A stretch of 64,000 nt of DNA from Arthrinium phaeospermum (lineage: Eukaryota > Ascomycota > Sordariomycetes > Amphisphaeriales > Apiosporaceae). Positions 1-9,692 of the stretch are shown one piece after another (the stretch's first letter is position 1; the number at the start of each line of letters is the position of its first letter). The notes beneath the pieces are model-generated. The model saw nothing but the letters and a program-made list of their open reading frames with translations. It ran no database searches and had not been told where the DNA came from. The DNA lies in contig QYRS01000007.1 of the NCBI GenBank assembly GCA_006503535.1, positions 2,108,001-2,172,000 on the forward strand. Direction: 5' to 3'. Position numbers and translations under genes: made by a program.

Positions 1-1074
1 CCGAAGTCCGTCTGGATGGGGTGCCCGGAACTGACGCCAGTGGGGTTCGGTAAGTGCTGTCGAGGCTCTAAAGTTGGTGTAGAGATTATCGGCAGGGCCA
101 GAGCTGGACCCCGGGCGACTTGACGACTTTCCTGTCAACACTAGATCATCAGACTGGTAGCTGGAGCCTGGCCGTGACCCTATACTTCCTGTTCGCGATT
201 CCGGTCTACGAAACCCATCACTATCATAGAAGTTCGACCCATTTCGCTTGATCACAGGGGAAGATGGAAGCTGAGAAAGTGTCTCAACGGTCCTCTCACT
301 GAGGAGGTCTTGACTTCTTCGACGAGGCCCTGATGGTATCGAAAGAAGAAGCTTCCTCGCCCATTGAGCTTGTTAGGGGCGGCGGCATATCCTCGTCCAA
401 AAGCAGCTCGTCTCGGCCGTAATTAACAGAGAGATGCCCAGAGGATTTTCGGTTTCGGAGGGCGATAGATCGTTGAGAAAGGCTATCGCCAGTGATCCGA
501 CTGACCGGGTCTCGAGACACATTCGAGTCTTCACGCCCTGCAGTGCACCCTGTGAGCTTATAGGCGGCCCCCCTGATCGTTGCGGCCTTCGAAGACTGCT
601 CGGAGAAGAGGGCTCGTCTCGGCCGTAATTAACAGAGAGATGCCCAGAGGATTTTCGGTTTCGGAGGGCGATAGATCGTTGAGAAAGGCTATCGCCAGTG
701 ATCCGACTGACCGGGTCTCGAGACACATTCGAGTCTTCACGCCCTGCAGTGCACCCTGTGAGCTTATAGGCGGCCCCCCTGATCGTTGCGGCCTTCGAAG
801 ACTGCTCGGAGAAGAGGTGGTAATGATGCATTGAGCTGGTCTCGCGAAATCGAGGTTCGCAGCCTAGAATTTGTAGTTGCCGTTCGGACATCGCTGCTGC
901 TTGAACTCGGTCTGAGGCTTTCTCGCGATGGGGCAGAGCGCAAGCCGTTGGAGGTTGTGGCTTGGGCGTGGCGACCGGGAGGAGGGAGCTTCGTGGGGCA
1001 CTGGCAATCGGGATGTTGGTCGCGGAATAGCACTCTGCCGGTTGGAAGCCGTGCTCACGCTTATTGTCGTCCAT
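1..1074 (-). pseudogene. Ser/Arg-rich hypothetical protein, frame-broken, runs off left edge
   Basis: A reading frame starts at an ATG at 1074 (MDDNKREHGF) and runs leftwards as a low-complexity Ser/Pro/Arg-rich protein. An exact 206-bp tandem duplication (406-611 and 612-817) interrupts it. Because 206 is not a multiple of three, the frame is lost and the duplicated version stops at 373. If one copy is ignored, the frame runs on through acidic MPPPLTSSMGEEASS to a stop at 296. A different frame then stays open to position 1 (LLSERTVETLSQLPSSPV, later FYDSDGFRRPESR), so a second single-base break probably lies between 300 and 372. I do not recognise the family. The continuity and composition suggest one real gene whose remaining part lies left of the window. 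The breaks may be sequence errors and not true pseudogenisation. Confidence 0.5.
406..817. repeat. Exact 206-bp tandem duplication
   Basis: Bases 406-611 and 612-817 are identical over 206 bp, beginning GCTCGTCTCGG and ending GGAGAAGAGG. The flanking bases differ (A405 against G611; G612 against T818), which fixes the edges. The duplication lies inside a minus-strand reading frame and shifts it. The absence of any mismatch means it is either very recent or an assembly artefact such as an uncollapsed overlap. Confidence 0.95.
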
Positions 1075-3854
1075 ATCGGTAGCCTTGACGCGCTCGGAAG
1101 CTTAATGTCGTCGTGGTCGAAGACAAAAGACAGGAGGCGCAAGCACACTCTTCTGGAAAGGATTACGAGAGATTGGTGTCTCAAGAAAAGGACGAAGAAG
1201 GTACCACAAGAGAGTGAAGCTTATTGGAAGGTATGGCAGGTTACGGCACTATTGGGACTTCATTGAATTAGCTGAGGGCGGAAGGCGGGAGGGCGGCAGC
1301 AGATGTAGTCACTTACCTTTATTAGTCTGTTAGGTGGTTCTGGTCCTTTGCCCGAGTTTCTATTCTTACCCCAACGACCCATCCAAGCTATGTAGTAGTA
1401 CTGGAGCTAGGGGTAGCACCAGGCTCCCAGGGAGACAGGGAGGGCGACTCGCTATTAGTAGTGTGTGCAATCCGTCCAGTGTTACATCAAGGTGTGCTTT
1501 GCAGAAGTGATTCCTGTGCATGCTCGGAAAACTGGCCAGCCTGATCTGCTGGTGGCGGTGGTGGTGATTATTTGTTGGAGGATTGTACAGGACATGGTTG
1601 CCCCCTTTCCTGTCATTGATGAAATGGCGTTCTGTCTGAAGTGTGTTTGTGCAAACACAAGACCAATGATGAGCCTTTCAGCCACGGCTCTGGTAGGTTG
1701 CGCCGTCGGAACTGTTGATTAGAGTGCGACCAAAAGCGACCCTGGTCCTTCCCAGAGGGACGTTTACTGCAAGGTACCCTTGCCTAGCCCTCCCTGGCTT
1801 GACCGAAAGCAGAGCTTACCTGGGCATTAGGGCGGAACCTGCGGGGTGGTTCGGGCTTGTCACCTGAAAACTGCCACAGTAACTATTGGAACTCGGAGAC
1901 AACAAACAATGGTTCTGATACATACACAACGCCAACACGCTTTCAAGTTGCGCGGCCTGGGAGTAAAAGACGTGCTTAGGCAGGTAGCAAGGAAGGTATA
2001 ATGTTTGATGAGAGGAATCGTGTCCATAAATCCTGCTACAGCAGCTATGAAGATAGGCGAGCCTAATGACGGGCGCGGCACTTGAACTCGCACGCGGTTT
2101 CCCATCCATAGCGACGATCCAAACGGACAGGGACAGGCTTGGCTCTGCCGAAGCTCTCTGAACTCTGCCCTGAGCAATGTTTTCATTGATGTGATCAAAC
2201 GAGACGGCCAGGCGCAATGCGACCCTGTAAACCATGGGACCAATCAGACCCTGCAATTGTGTTGATTCAGATAGAAATTGCATATACTGATAGTGACCAA
2301 CAACACCTCTCTGCCTGAGAGTCAGAAATGTTTTCCAGACGTGATACCATCCGACTAGATATCTACGTAGAGAACGTTCCGCACATTCGTCAATTGCTTT
2401 GCATCAATGATTGATGTGCCTTCATATGTCTAATGCCTTCGCATCATGGGTAGAGCTTCCTGTGATTAGCAATTGCTATCATCTTACGGAGTACAACATG
2501 GCCAGGAGGTGAATGACTCGCTTCTTGCATGGCTAGGAGTTCTTATTACAGAAGACCCCTCAAAGAGGGGGCCGAGTCAATCCGTTACCGACATGCTCAA
2601 TTTGTGTGCGACCCCTCAAACATATTCTGGGTGATACGCCCCTTTACCCTGCACGATGTTTGGAGAATACTACGCTCTGCCGAATGAAGAAGGCATTCAT
2701 AGCTGAGCTGTCTGGACGAGTATGACCTAGTGCATCAATACTTCATGTACACAGAATCATCAGCACCAACCAAACCATGCAGTCATCAAGTCATTATTTC
2801 AGTCTAAGAGGGGGCAGTTGGCACCAATAACAAAGCAGAGGTTGTATAACATCGCCTATCTACTTCTACATGTAGGCATATTGTAGACGAAACAATCGGT
2901 AGGTAACATGTTGCCATTGCATACTGTTTAGTATATTCATTGATATCGATAGAACGACTGGAGCAATCAACTCAATAGAATTTGTCGAGTTACAGAGTCA
3001 TAACTCAATGATGGCTTGGTATCAGGTAGGTACATGTAGTATGCATTCGATTCGTTCTCTTGGGGGCCCATCGCGAACATAGGTTGCTGGTATTAGTGTT
3101 GCTGCGATTCCAGAAGCTTAGAAAGGCTTCCCAGCACCAAAGTTCCCCCATACCCAAATACCAATTGGGATTAGCCTGTGCTGAGCTGAGGGTCAAGCTC
3201 CGTCCGACCTCCGGCCAACCAGAATACTTGCAGGATTTTTCCAGCAAGACAGCTTTGGTCACTGACGAAGCGAGTCTGTGCGCTAACACCAGCCCAGCCT
3301 TCCTCCGTTTCCAGCCTCCAGCCATCAATTGAGAGCTACCCAGGTAGACCCAAGTACTGTTCTCAGCCAAGAAAGCCTGGCAGATACTTAGTCTGTACTC
3401 TTCTTCCGATCCCCAAACTGCGGGCAAGCAGACAAAAGTGCGAGAAGGCTAAAAGCAGGGTGAACTCCATCCAAGCAAGAGGCTTCCAACGCTCCCCGGC
3501 AACCAGACTGCAGACGTACTTCACCTTACTCATCTCAACCCAGTAAGGCACACACATCGTCACCACTGCAGCTTCAATCAGTATTGGTCATTACTGATCG
3601 CGACTGAAACTACCTTCTTATCAAGCTGCGCCTCCCCTGCCACTGGCGTGTCCAGCGCGCCCATTCTCCATCGACCCTGCTTCCGTGTTTGTTGCTATCC
3701 TATCGATAGTGCGGGCACCAGTCGCAAGCTTCAGGCTCCCCAAGAAACGGTCAAGCTGCGACATCGCCGCCCACTTCCGCGACACCGCCCACAACAAACT
3801 GTCGCCCGCATCGCCGCTGTCTGGAAAGAGCATCAATCTGTCACATTGGTAACC
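1075..3854. other. Intergenic, no supported gene
   Basis: About 2.8 kb without a convincing gene. Open frames of up to 155 codons exist (for example 1816-2283 minus and 3005-3427 minus), but they have no recognisable domain and no consistent codon bias. The centre (2280-3000) is AT-richer than the flanks. No tRNA, transposon end or long repeat was seen. Confidence 0.5.
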
Positions 3855-5477
3855 ATGTCGACGTCCCATCTCCACGGACACTGTCGCGGACGAGGTTCCA
3901 CACCCGCCTGACGCTCTGCCGTTCTCGCAATCCCAAGCTTCGCTCCCCTCGACAGAAGGCCCGCATCGCCGATCGCCGATCAAACGATGCACTCAACCAC
4001 CCTTCTCTCATCTCCTCCCTGACCCGCGTCCAGTCCCAACGGACAAAACCTCTGGGCTACATCAGCTCTCAAAGGGCGAACATGTTCTCGCCTCCTGCAA
4101 CCACCTCTCCTCTGGCCCGCCGAGACCAACCCCCTTCCAATGCCTCGGGAGTATCTTCCGCCTTCTGCGAATCAGATCTCGGATGCATCTGTCGAGGAAC
4201 TCAGGGCCATGTTCAGTCCTGCCTGGCCGAGAATGCCCGATCGAAGATGGAGACTGCTCATCATAAGCTGCAGTACAGTCTACTCAGGATGCAGGCGAAA
4301 GAGGAGAACGCGAGCTGACGAGAGCGAGGTAGAGGTTCTGCGCCAGGCTGAGCATTCTCGCCAGGCTCGCCGCGAGCTGAGCGCCGCAGCTGAATCCACC
4401 CAAGCCAAGTACCTGCACCTCAAGGTTTGTACGAAGTGCTGTTGATGAGATCGAAACTCTACGGAAGCGCTCCAAACTCGCCAAAAAGGTCATTCAACAA
4501 AAGGAAGACGAGAACATTTGACAGATGAGCGCGACTCACACGCATCCGAGAACCGGGAACATTTCCACATGCTCTGTTCCCCCGTGGTGTTTTCATGGTG
4601 CGCTAACGCCCAAAACACCTGCTATTGCAACACCTCAGCAACCCCGAGCCACTCCGCGGCATACACCTCGAGCCACCCACCCGCACCACCATGCCCACTC
4701 TCATTCCCTCAGTCATATCCATACTCACCACCGTGATCCCCGGCAGGAGAATGATACGAGTCAAGCCGGATTTGCTGCCTTGCTGCAAGCTCTCATCGCG
4801 AGGACAACAGTGCACCCTCGAACCCCTTTAGCGGAACCCGTCTCGCACCGCGCGCAGCCGAAACACACCCGCGGAGCACAGTCGCTCTCGTCGCTTCCAA
4901 CCACGCCAAACGCCCGTCCCCGAGGTGACCATTCTGTCCTACTTCCCTCGGCCGATCTAGTCCCGCATTCTGAGCCCCCGCTTTCCCGTCGACGCGCGGG
5001 TTGTGCCAGAAACACCAACCTCTAAAAGGGCCGAAAAAGTCGAGAGAGTACCATTTCCGCCGATGATAACGAGGATATAGACGCGTCGCTCTAGCATCAG
5101 TTGCCGCTGCAACCCAGTATTCATGACGTCTGCGTCGGGAGGCCCAACCAAGCGCTCGCAACGCCATCGTGACGACGAGGAAGAGGTCTACGAAGCAGGC
5201 TAGCCAAGTCGCTTCCGAGATGCTACGGCGCGATCCGCGAGAGAGCTTTGAGGTGGCAAGTTCGACTGGTTTCGTGATGCCACTCCTGGCCGACCGAGAA
5301 ATCGGCCAAGCTCCAAGCCAAGCTGTATGCCGGCGTCAAAAGCCTGGTGTATCCGAGAAGCGAAAGTTTGCAGGAGTGCCCGATGCGGACGAGAGCAGGC
5401 GCGATGTGTTCACCAGCCCTCCCAAGAAATCCCGCTTGGCAGGGGGCAAGATTGGACTTGGCATCATGAACAGCTAA
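3855..5477 (+). pseudogene. Conserved fungal coiled-coil protein, broken into many frames
   Basis: The three forward frames together spell one coherent protein. The blocks in order are ISSLTRVQSQRTKPLGYISS, then DASVEELRAMF, then QSCLAENARSKMETAHHKLQ, then ADESEVEVLRQAEHSRQA, then a Thr/Pro/His-rich stretch with TRGAQSLSSLPTTP, then STISADDNEDID, then SQVASEMLRRDP, and a C-terminal SPPKKSRLAGGKIGLGI. The frame changes at least six times and one in-frame stop is crossed. The order matches a conserved Sordariomycete coiled-coil family that I recall being labelled in databases as FAD-dependent oxidoreductase-like. No FAD-binding motif is visible, so I would not repeat that function. The central part would form a coiled coil. 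The ATG at 3855 is the first plausible start. It is either a decayed gene or one with very poor consensus sequence. Confidence 0.6.
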
Positions 5478-7303
5478 GAAGCTGTCATGTACCAAAAAAG
5501 GAATAGAGGAAGGAGAGAGCGAGATGGTCTGACCACGCGATCTTTTTGCGAGAGGATTGACGGAACTTTGATTTGCGACGATGGGATAGCTTTAACGAGA
5601 TTCATGACAATGTATTATACCCTGGCTAGTTTAGGTGTGCAAGGAAAAGGATAGGCATGAAGGAAAAAAACTGGATAGCTGCTGGGGTCAGAGACGTCTT
5701 GATATTGATGAGACGCAAACCCCATTGCTGGAATTTGCAAATCGAAGCATACAGTAGATAGATAAGTACTCAAACTATTCAAGATGCAGGTACAAAACGT
5801 ATCTTTCCATATCCTGCATCACGGAACTATATGTTGCTTGCATGAAATCCATTCTATGTGAAAAGTACAACGATCAAGGTTTCTGGCGCAAGGCTATGAG
5901 ACGACATCGACTCCTTCAGCCCAGGTCGTAAGGCAAATGTTCCGTCTCAAGGAGGAAAAGGGTTCAGACATCCTCAAACAAGTCGGCAGGCTTTCAGGGA
6001 GCTAAAAAAGAAAGACTATGAAGAAACGTTGTCGTTCAGCTATGGAACCTCCTCACGGGGAGCCGTATAAGCACGTGAGCTTGTGCCAGACGGACAGCCC
6101 GGTCAATTTGGTCACGAGATGTCAAAACTGAAGGCAGCAGTACAGCCGTCGTCGTCGCCGCGAACGACGACGTTAAGTGCGCCGAGACTAGGTTAGACTC
6201 GCAGCATCGGAAAGCTGTCGAAGGGCATTATCGTCAAGGGGCGACGACGGTGTGGGACGGCGGCTTGAGGGCGGGGCTGCAAAGCAATCCGAAAGACTAT
6301 GAAGAAACGTTGTCGTTCAGCTATGGAACCTCCTCACGGGGAGCCCGTATAAGCACGTGAGCTTGTGCCAGACGGACAGCCCGGTCAATTTGGTCACGAG
6401 ATGTCAAAAACTGAAGGCAGCAGTACAGCCGTCGTCGTCGCCGCGAACGACGACGTTAAGTGCGCCGAGACTAGGTTAGACTCGCAGCATCGGAAAGCTG
6501 TCGAAGGGCATTATCGTCAAGCTGGGCGACGACGGTGTGGGACGGCGGCTTGAGGGCGGGGCTGCAAAGCAATCCGTCACCATCAATGCTACTACTAACT
6601 AGAAGACTGAAAAGCAGCGACGGGCCATTAATAGCCGGCCTCAAACGAATGTAGGACCACCGTATTAGGGAATATCATCCGCAGCGCGTCTCTTATTACC
6701 GCACTTCCTTGGCCAAAGTAGGGAGGATTGAGTGGTGGACACATCGGAATAAACGTATTACGCAGACTATGTATGGATGTCGTCGTAGTGATGAGCCAAA
6801 CAATTTCCGGGGTCAAGGCAGTCAGGATGCTCGAGTTGAGATACTTACAGAAGTAATGGGCAGACAAGGGCTCCGGTACTCTTGGAAATGGGCGAGAGCG
6901 TCCAGATTTACCTATGTAGTACCGAGAAGGCAGACCTAAGTCTAAGGCAAAGACCGGATTCTTAAAAGACCCAATCACCCCAGATAGGACAAGGAGGACA
7001 AATGCCTAGATGGGCATAATTAATCAAATCACAGTGCAAGAGATTCAAATTGGTATTGAAACATAAATCTCATTGTAACGTGTAGTTCAATTGACAAGTA
7101 TTACATTAAACATATTAAGTATGACAGAACTTCATTCCCTGTACATCGCGATTGGCGTAATGCCGACTTGTGCGTAAAACATCCTCGGCACAAAACCCCT
7201 CTAACACATCCACTTCGTTCTCTCTTGAAGCTCTAACTCAAGCTCTCATTGGGCGCGTCCTAGCTTAGTCCTTGTTGATATCGTTAAGGCATCAATCAAA
7301 GCT
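5478..7303. other. Intergenic, contains a direct duplication
   Basis: No gene is supported. The main structure is the 281/285-bp tandem duplication at 6010-6575. The remainder (5480-6009 and 6576-7303) is ordinary AT/GC-balanced sequence. The last few hundred bases are likely 3' flank of the GPI-protein gene ending at 7304. Confidence 0.5.
6010..6575. repeat. Imperfect tandem duplication, 281 and 285 bp
   Basis: Copy 1 is 6010-6290 and copy 2 is 6291-6575, both beginning GAAAGACTATGAAGAAACG and ending GCAAAGCAATCC. They differ only by small length changes: CCG against CCCG before TATAAGC, AAAACTG against AAAAACTG, and CAAGGGGCG against CAAGCTGGGCG. No coding potential or transposon feature is visible. 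Because all differences are indels and two fall in homopolymers, an uncollapsed read overlap is as likely as a biological duplication. Confidence 0.9.
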
Positions 7304-9692
7304 TTACAGGAAAGCGACAGCGGCGGCCGCGATGGCCAGGAAGCCGCTGCCGACCTTGGTCGCACCAGCGGTGACGACGGGGGTCTGGACGGGGTAGCCA
7401 CCGGAAGGCGAGGGGGCGCTCTTCAGGGTGGGGGCTTGGCAGCGCCGGCCGGGTAGGTGGCGGTGGCCCGGCGGGGGTGGTCACCGGGTAAGGGGCGACG
7501 GGCTTGCTCACGGTGCTGGAGCCGCTGGCAGGGGCGGTGGGGGCTGGGCAGGGTAGCCGGGCTGCTCAGGCTGGGCCGGGCTGGAGGGGGGGGGGGAGAC
7601 TGCGAAGAGACGGTCTCCTTGGGCTGCTGGGGCTGAGCCGGGTAGCCGCCGGTAGGCTGCTGGGGCTTGGGGGGAGAAGAGGAAGAGGCACCCTCGGTAG
7701 GCTGCTCAGGCTGCTTGGGCTGGTCAGGCTTGGTGGGGTAGCCGGGCTGCTCAGGCTGGGCAGGGGTGGAGGGAGCAGGGGGAGACTGCGAGGAAACGGT
7801 CTCCTTGGGCTGCTCGGGCTGCTCGGGCTGGTCAGGCTTGGTGGGGTAACCAGGCTGCTCAGGCTGGGCAGGGGTGGAGGGAGCAGGGGGGACTGAGAAG
7901 AGACGGTCTCCTTGGGCTGCTCAGGCTGGGCGGGCTGCTCGGGCTTGGCCGGGTAGCTGGGCTGCTCCTCCTGAGGGGGCGAGGCGACGGCGTAACCGTC
8001 ACGGGCCTGCTGCTTAGAGGGGTAAGAGCCAGTGGGCTTGGCCGGGGCGGGAGTGGAGGGGTCACAACGGTGGTGCGGTTGCAAGGAACCATGGTGGTGT
8101 AGTCAATGTACGAGGTGGTGACAGCCTCAGTGGGTTGAGGGTGCTTGGGGACCTCAGCGGGGCCAGTGACAGTGACGGTGGTCTGGGCGCCCTTGTTGCA
8201 GTTGGGGCACTCGACGAAGGTGTAGGTCTGCTGAGGACCGGCGGTGGCAGCATCAGTAGCCTTAGTAGCAGAGATGGGGGCAGAGGCAGAGGGAGAGCCG
8301 TTGCCACCGTTGCCAGAGCCGTTGTTGCCGTTGCCGTTGCCAGAGCCGTTGTTACCGTTGCCGGAACCGTTGTTGCCGTTGCCGGAACCGTTGTTGCCGT
8401 TGTCAGAGCCGTTGCCGTTGCCGTTGTCAGAGCCGTTGCCGTTGCCGTTGTCAGAGCCGTTGCCGTTACCGGAACCGTTGTTACCGTTGCCAGAGCCGTT
8501 GTTGCCGTTACCGTTGCCGTTGGAACCAGTGGGCTTGGGCGAGTTGGAGTAAGCGTCACCGCCAGCACCGGCACCGGGAGCGGTAGCGGAAGGAGAAGAG
8601 CCGTTGTCGGAGCCGTTGCCGCCGCCGTTGCCGGAGCCAGGGCCAGCGGGGTAGCAGTGGCGGGTAGCGGTAGGGGGGCAGAGGGGCTGCCGTTGTTGTC
8701 ACCACCGTTGCCACCGCCGTTGCCGTTGCCGTTACCGCCAGTGGGGCGGGGGCCGTGCTCGCAGTTGGACTTGGTGGGGATCTCGAGGACCTCCAGCATG
8801 ATGGTGGGGTCGAGGGAGATGAGGCTGACATCGTTCAGGGCGACGTCGACGTCCAGAGCGACACCAACATCGATGCCCAAGACTCGGAGGCGACGGGCAG
8901 CTGGGGGTGTCGCAAAGGTCGAGCTTGACGTTGACAACGTCAGCGACGACAGCGAGGGCAACACCGGCACCAACATCGGGCAGGATGGGCAGGAGCTCGT
9001 TGAGCTTCAGGTCAAGGCCAACGGTGGCGGCGACGCGGAGGCGGAGGAAGGCCTCAACCTTGGCGCAGCCGACGTTGACAGTGATGGGCAGAAGCTTGAC
9101 GAGAGGAGGTTGGTGGTGATCTTGAACTCCTTTCCGAGGGAGACCTCGGCGCCGAGAGAAGCAGAGATGGGGAGCTCAGCAGAGAGGATCAGGTCGAGGT
9201 AGACCATAGCCTTGACGTCCAGAAGACCGGGGAGGTTCAGCTCGATGACCTGGTCGGGCTTGAAGAGCTCAAGCGCGATGTAGGCACCGGCGTAGAGGTC
9301 GACCTCGAGGTCGAGCTTGGTGTGGAAGTCCTTGATGGAGACCTCAAGGTAAGGCAGGGGCTTGTCGACACCGACGGTGAGGTCGACGGAACCGTGGACG
9401 CCACAGTCGTTGCAGATGACGGCGAGGCCGACATCGACCTCGGTGTCGAGGTCGACGACGTTGGGGAGGGTGGCCTGAACGTCGGCGTTGGCGACCACGA
9501 CGAGGGGCTCGTCGAGGAGGGTGAGGTCGACATCGACGCGGGCCTCGACGATCTTGCCGTCCTTGAGGAGGTCGGCCTTGGCGTCGACACCGTCACCTGA
9601 CGAGGTGGCGCTCGACAACGGCGGGGACAGGGGGCTAGCCAGGGCGAGCGAGGCCGCCGAGGCAGCGGCCATGAGGCCGGGGTGAAGAACAT
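7304..9692 (-). CDS. GPI-anchored cell-wall protein, Asn/Gly- and Pro/Glu-repeat rich (frame-broken)
   Basis: A secreted, wall- or membrane-attached protein. The N-terminus (ATG 9692 MFFTP, or 9672 MAAASAASLALASP) reads as a signal peptide if one C is restored near 9680. A globular domain follows (about residues 25-280), rich in Val/Leu/Asp, with VICNDCGVHGSVDL and GVALDVDVALNDVSLI. Next come a long Asn/Gly/Ser linker (8295-8745), a domain holding the VECPNCNK motif, and a Pro/Glu/Gln region with a 36-residue repeat. The C-terminus GATKVGSGFLAIAAAAVAFL is a typical GPI-attachment signal, with the TAA at 7304-7306. At least four frame changes are needed, several in G/C runs. The likely role is as a structural or adhesive wall protein, inferred from architecture only. 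I know no enzymatic family for it. Confidence 0.75.
7722..7938 (-). repeat. 108-bp (36-residue) Pro-Glu-Gln coding repeat
   Basis: Two adjacent units start at 7722 and 7830, a period of 108 bp. They encode PAPSTPAQPEQPGYP followed by TKPDQPEQPEQPKETVSSQS. The second copy has lost or gained bases at the GGGGGA tract near 7887, which breaks the frame there. The unit lies in the wall-protein gene and would form an extended, stiff, glycosylatable stalk. Confidence 0.75.
8295..8745 (-). repeat. Asn-Gly-Ser coding microrepeats
   Basis: Runs of CCGTTG/CCGTTACC/CAGAGCCG units encode NGNGSDNGNGSD and GNNGSGNGNN on the minus strand, within the wall-protein gene. Hexamer and 18-bp units alternate. A second, shorter block at 8598-8745 is similar. 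The region is likely length-variable between strains. Confidence 0.8.

Noticed and set aside
1816..2283. 155-codon minus-strand frame starting with ATG
   Set aside because: No recognisable motif, irregular codon use, and overlapping competing frames.
3005..3427. 140-codon minus-strand frame
   Set aside because: Trp/Ser-rich random-looking peptide with no support from splice sites or motifs.
8135..9202. 355-codon open frame on the plus strand
   Set aside because: Antisense of the GPI-protein gene. Its Val/Ala/Gly-only composition is the mirror of the repeats on the other strand.
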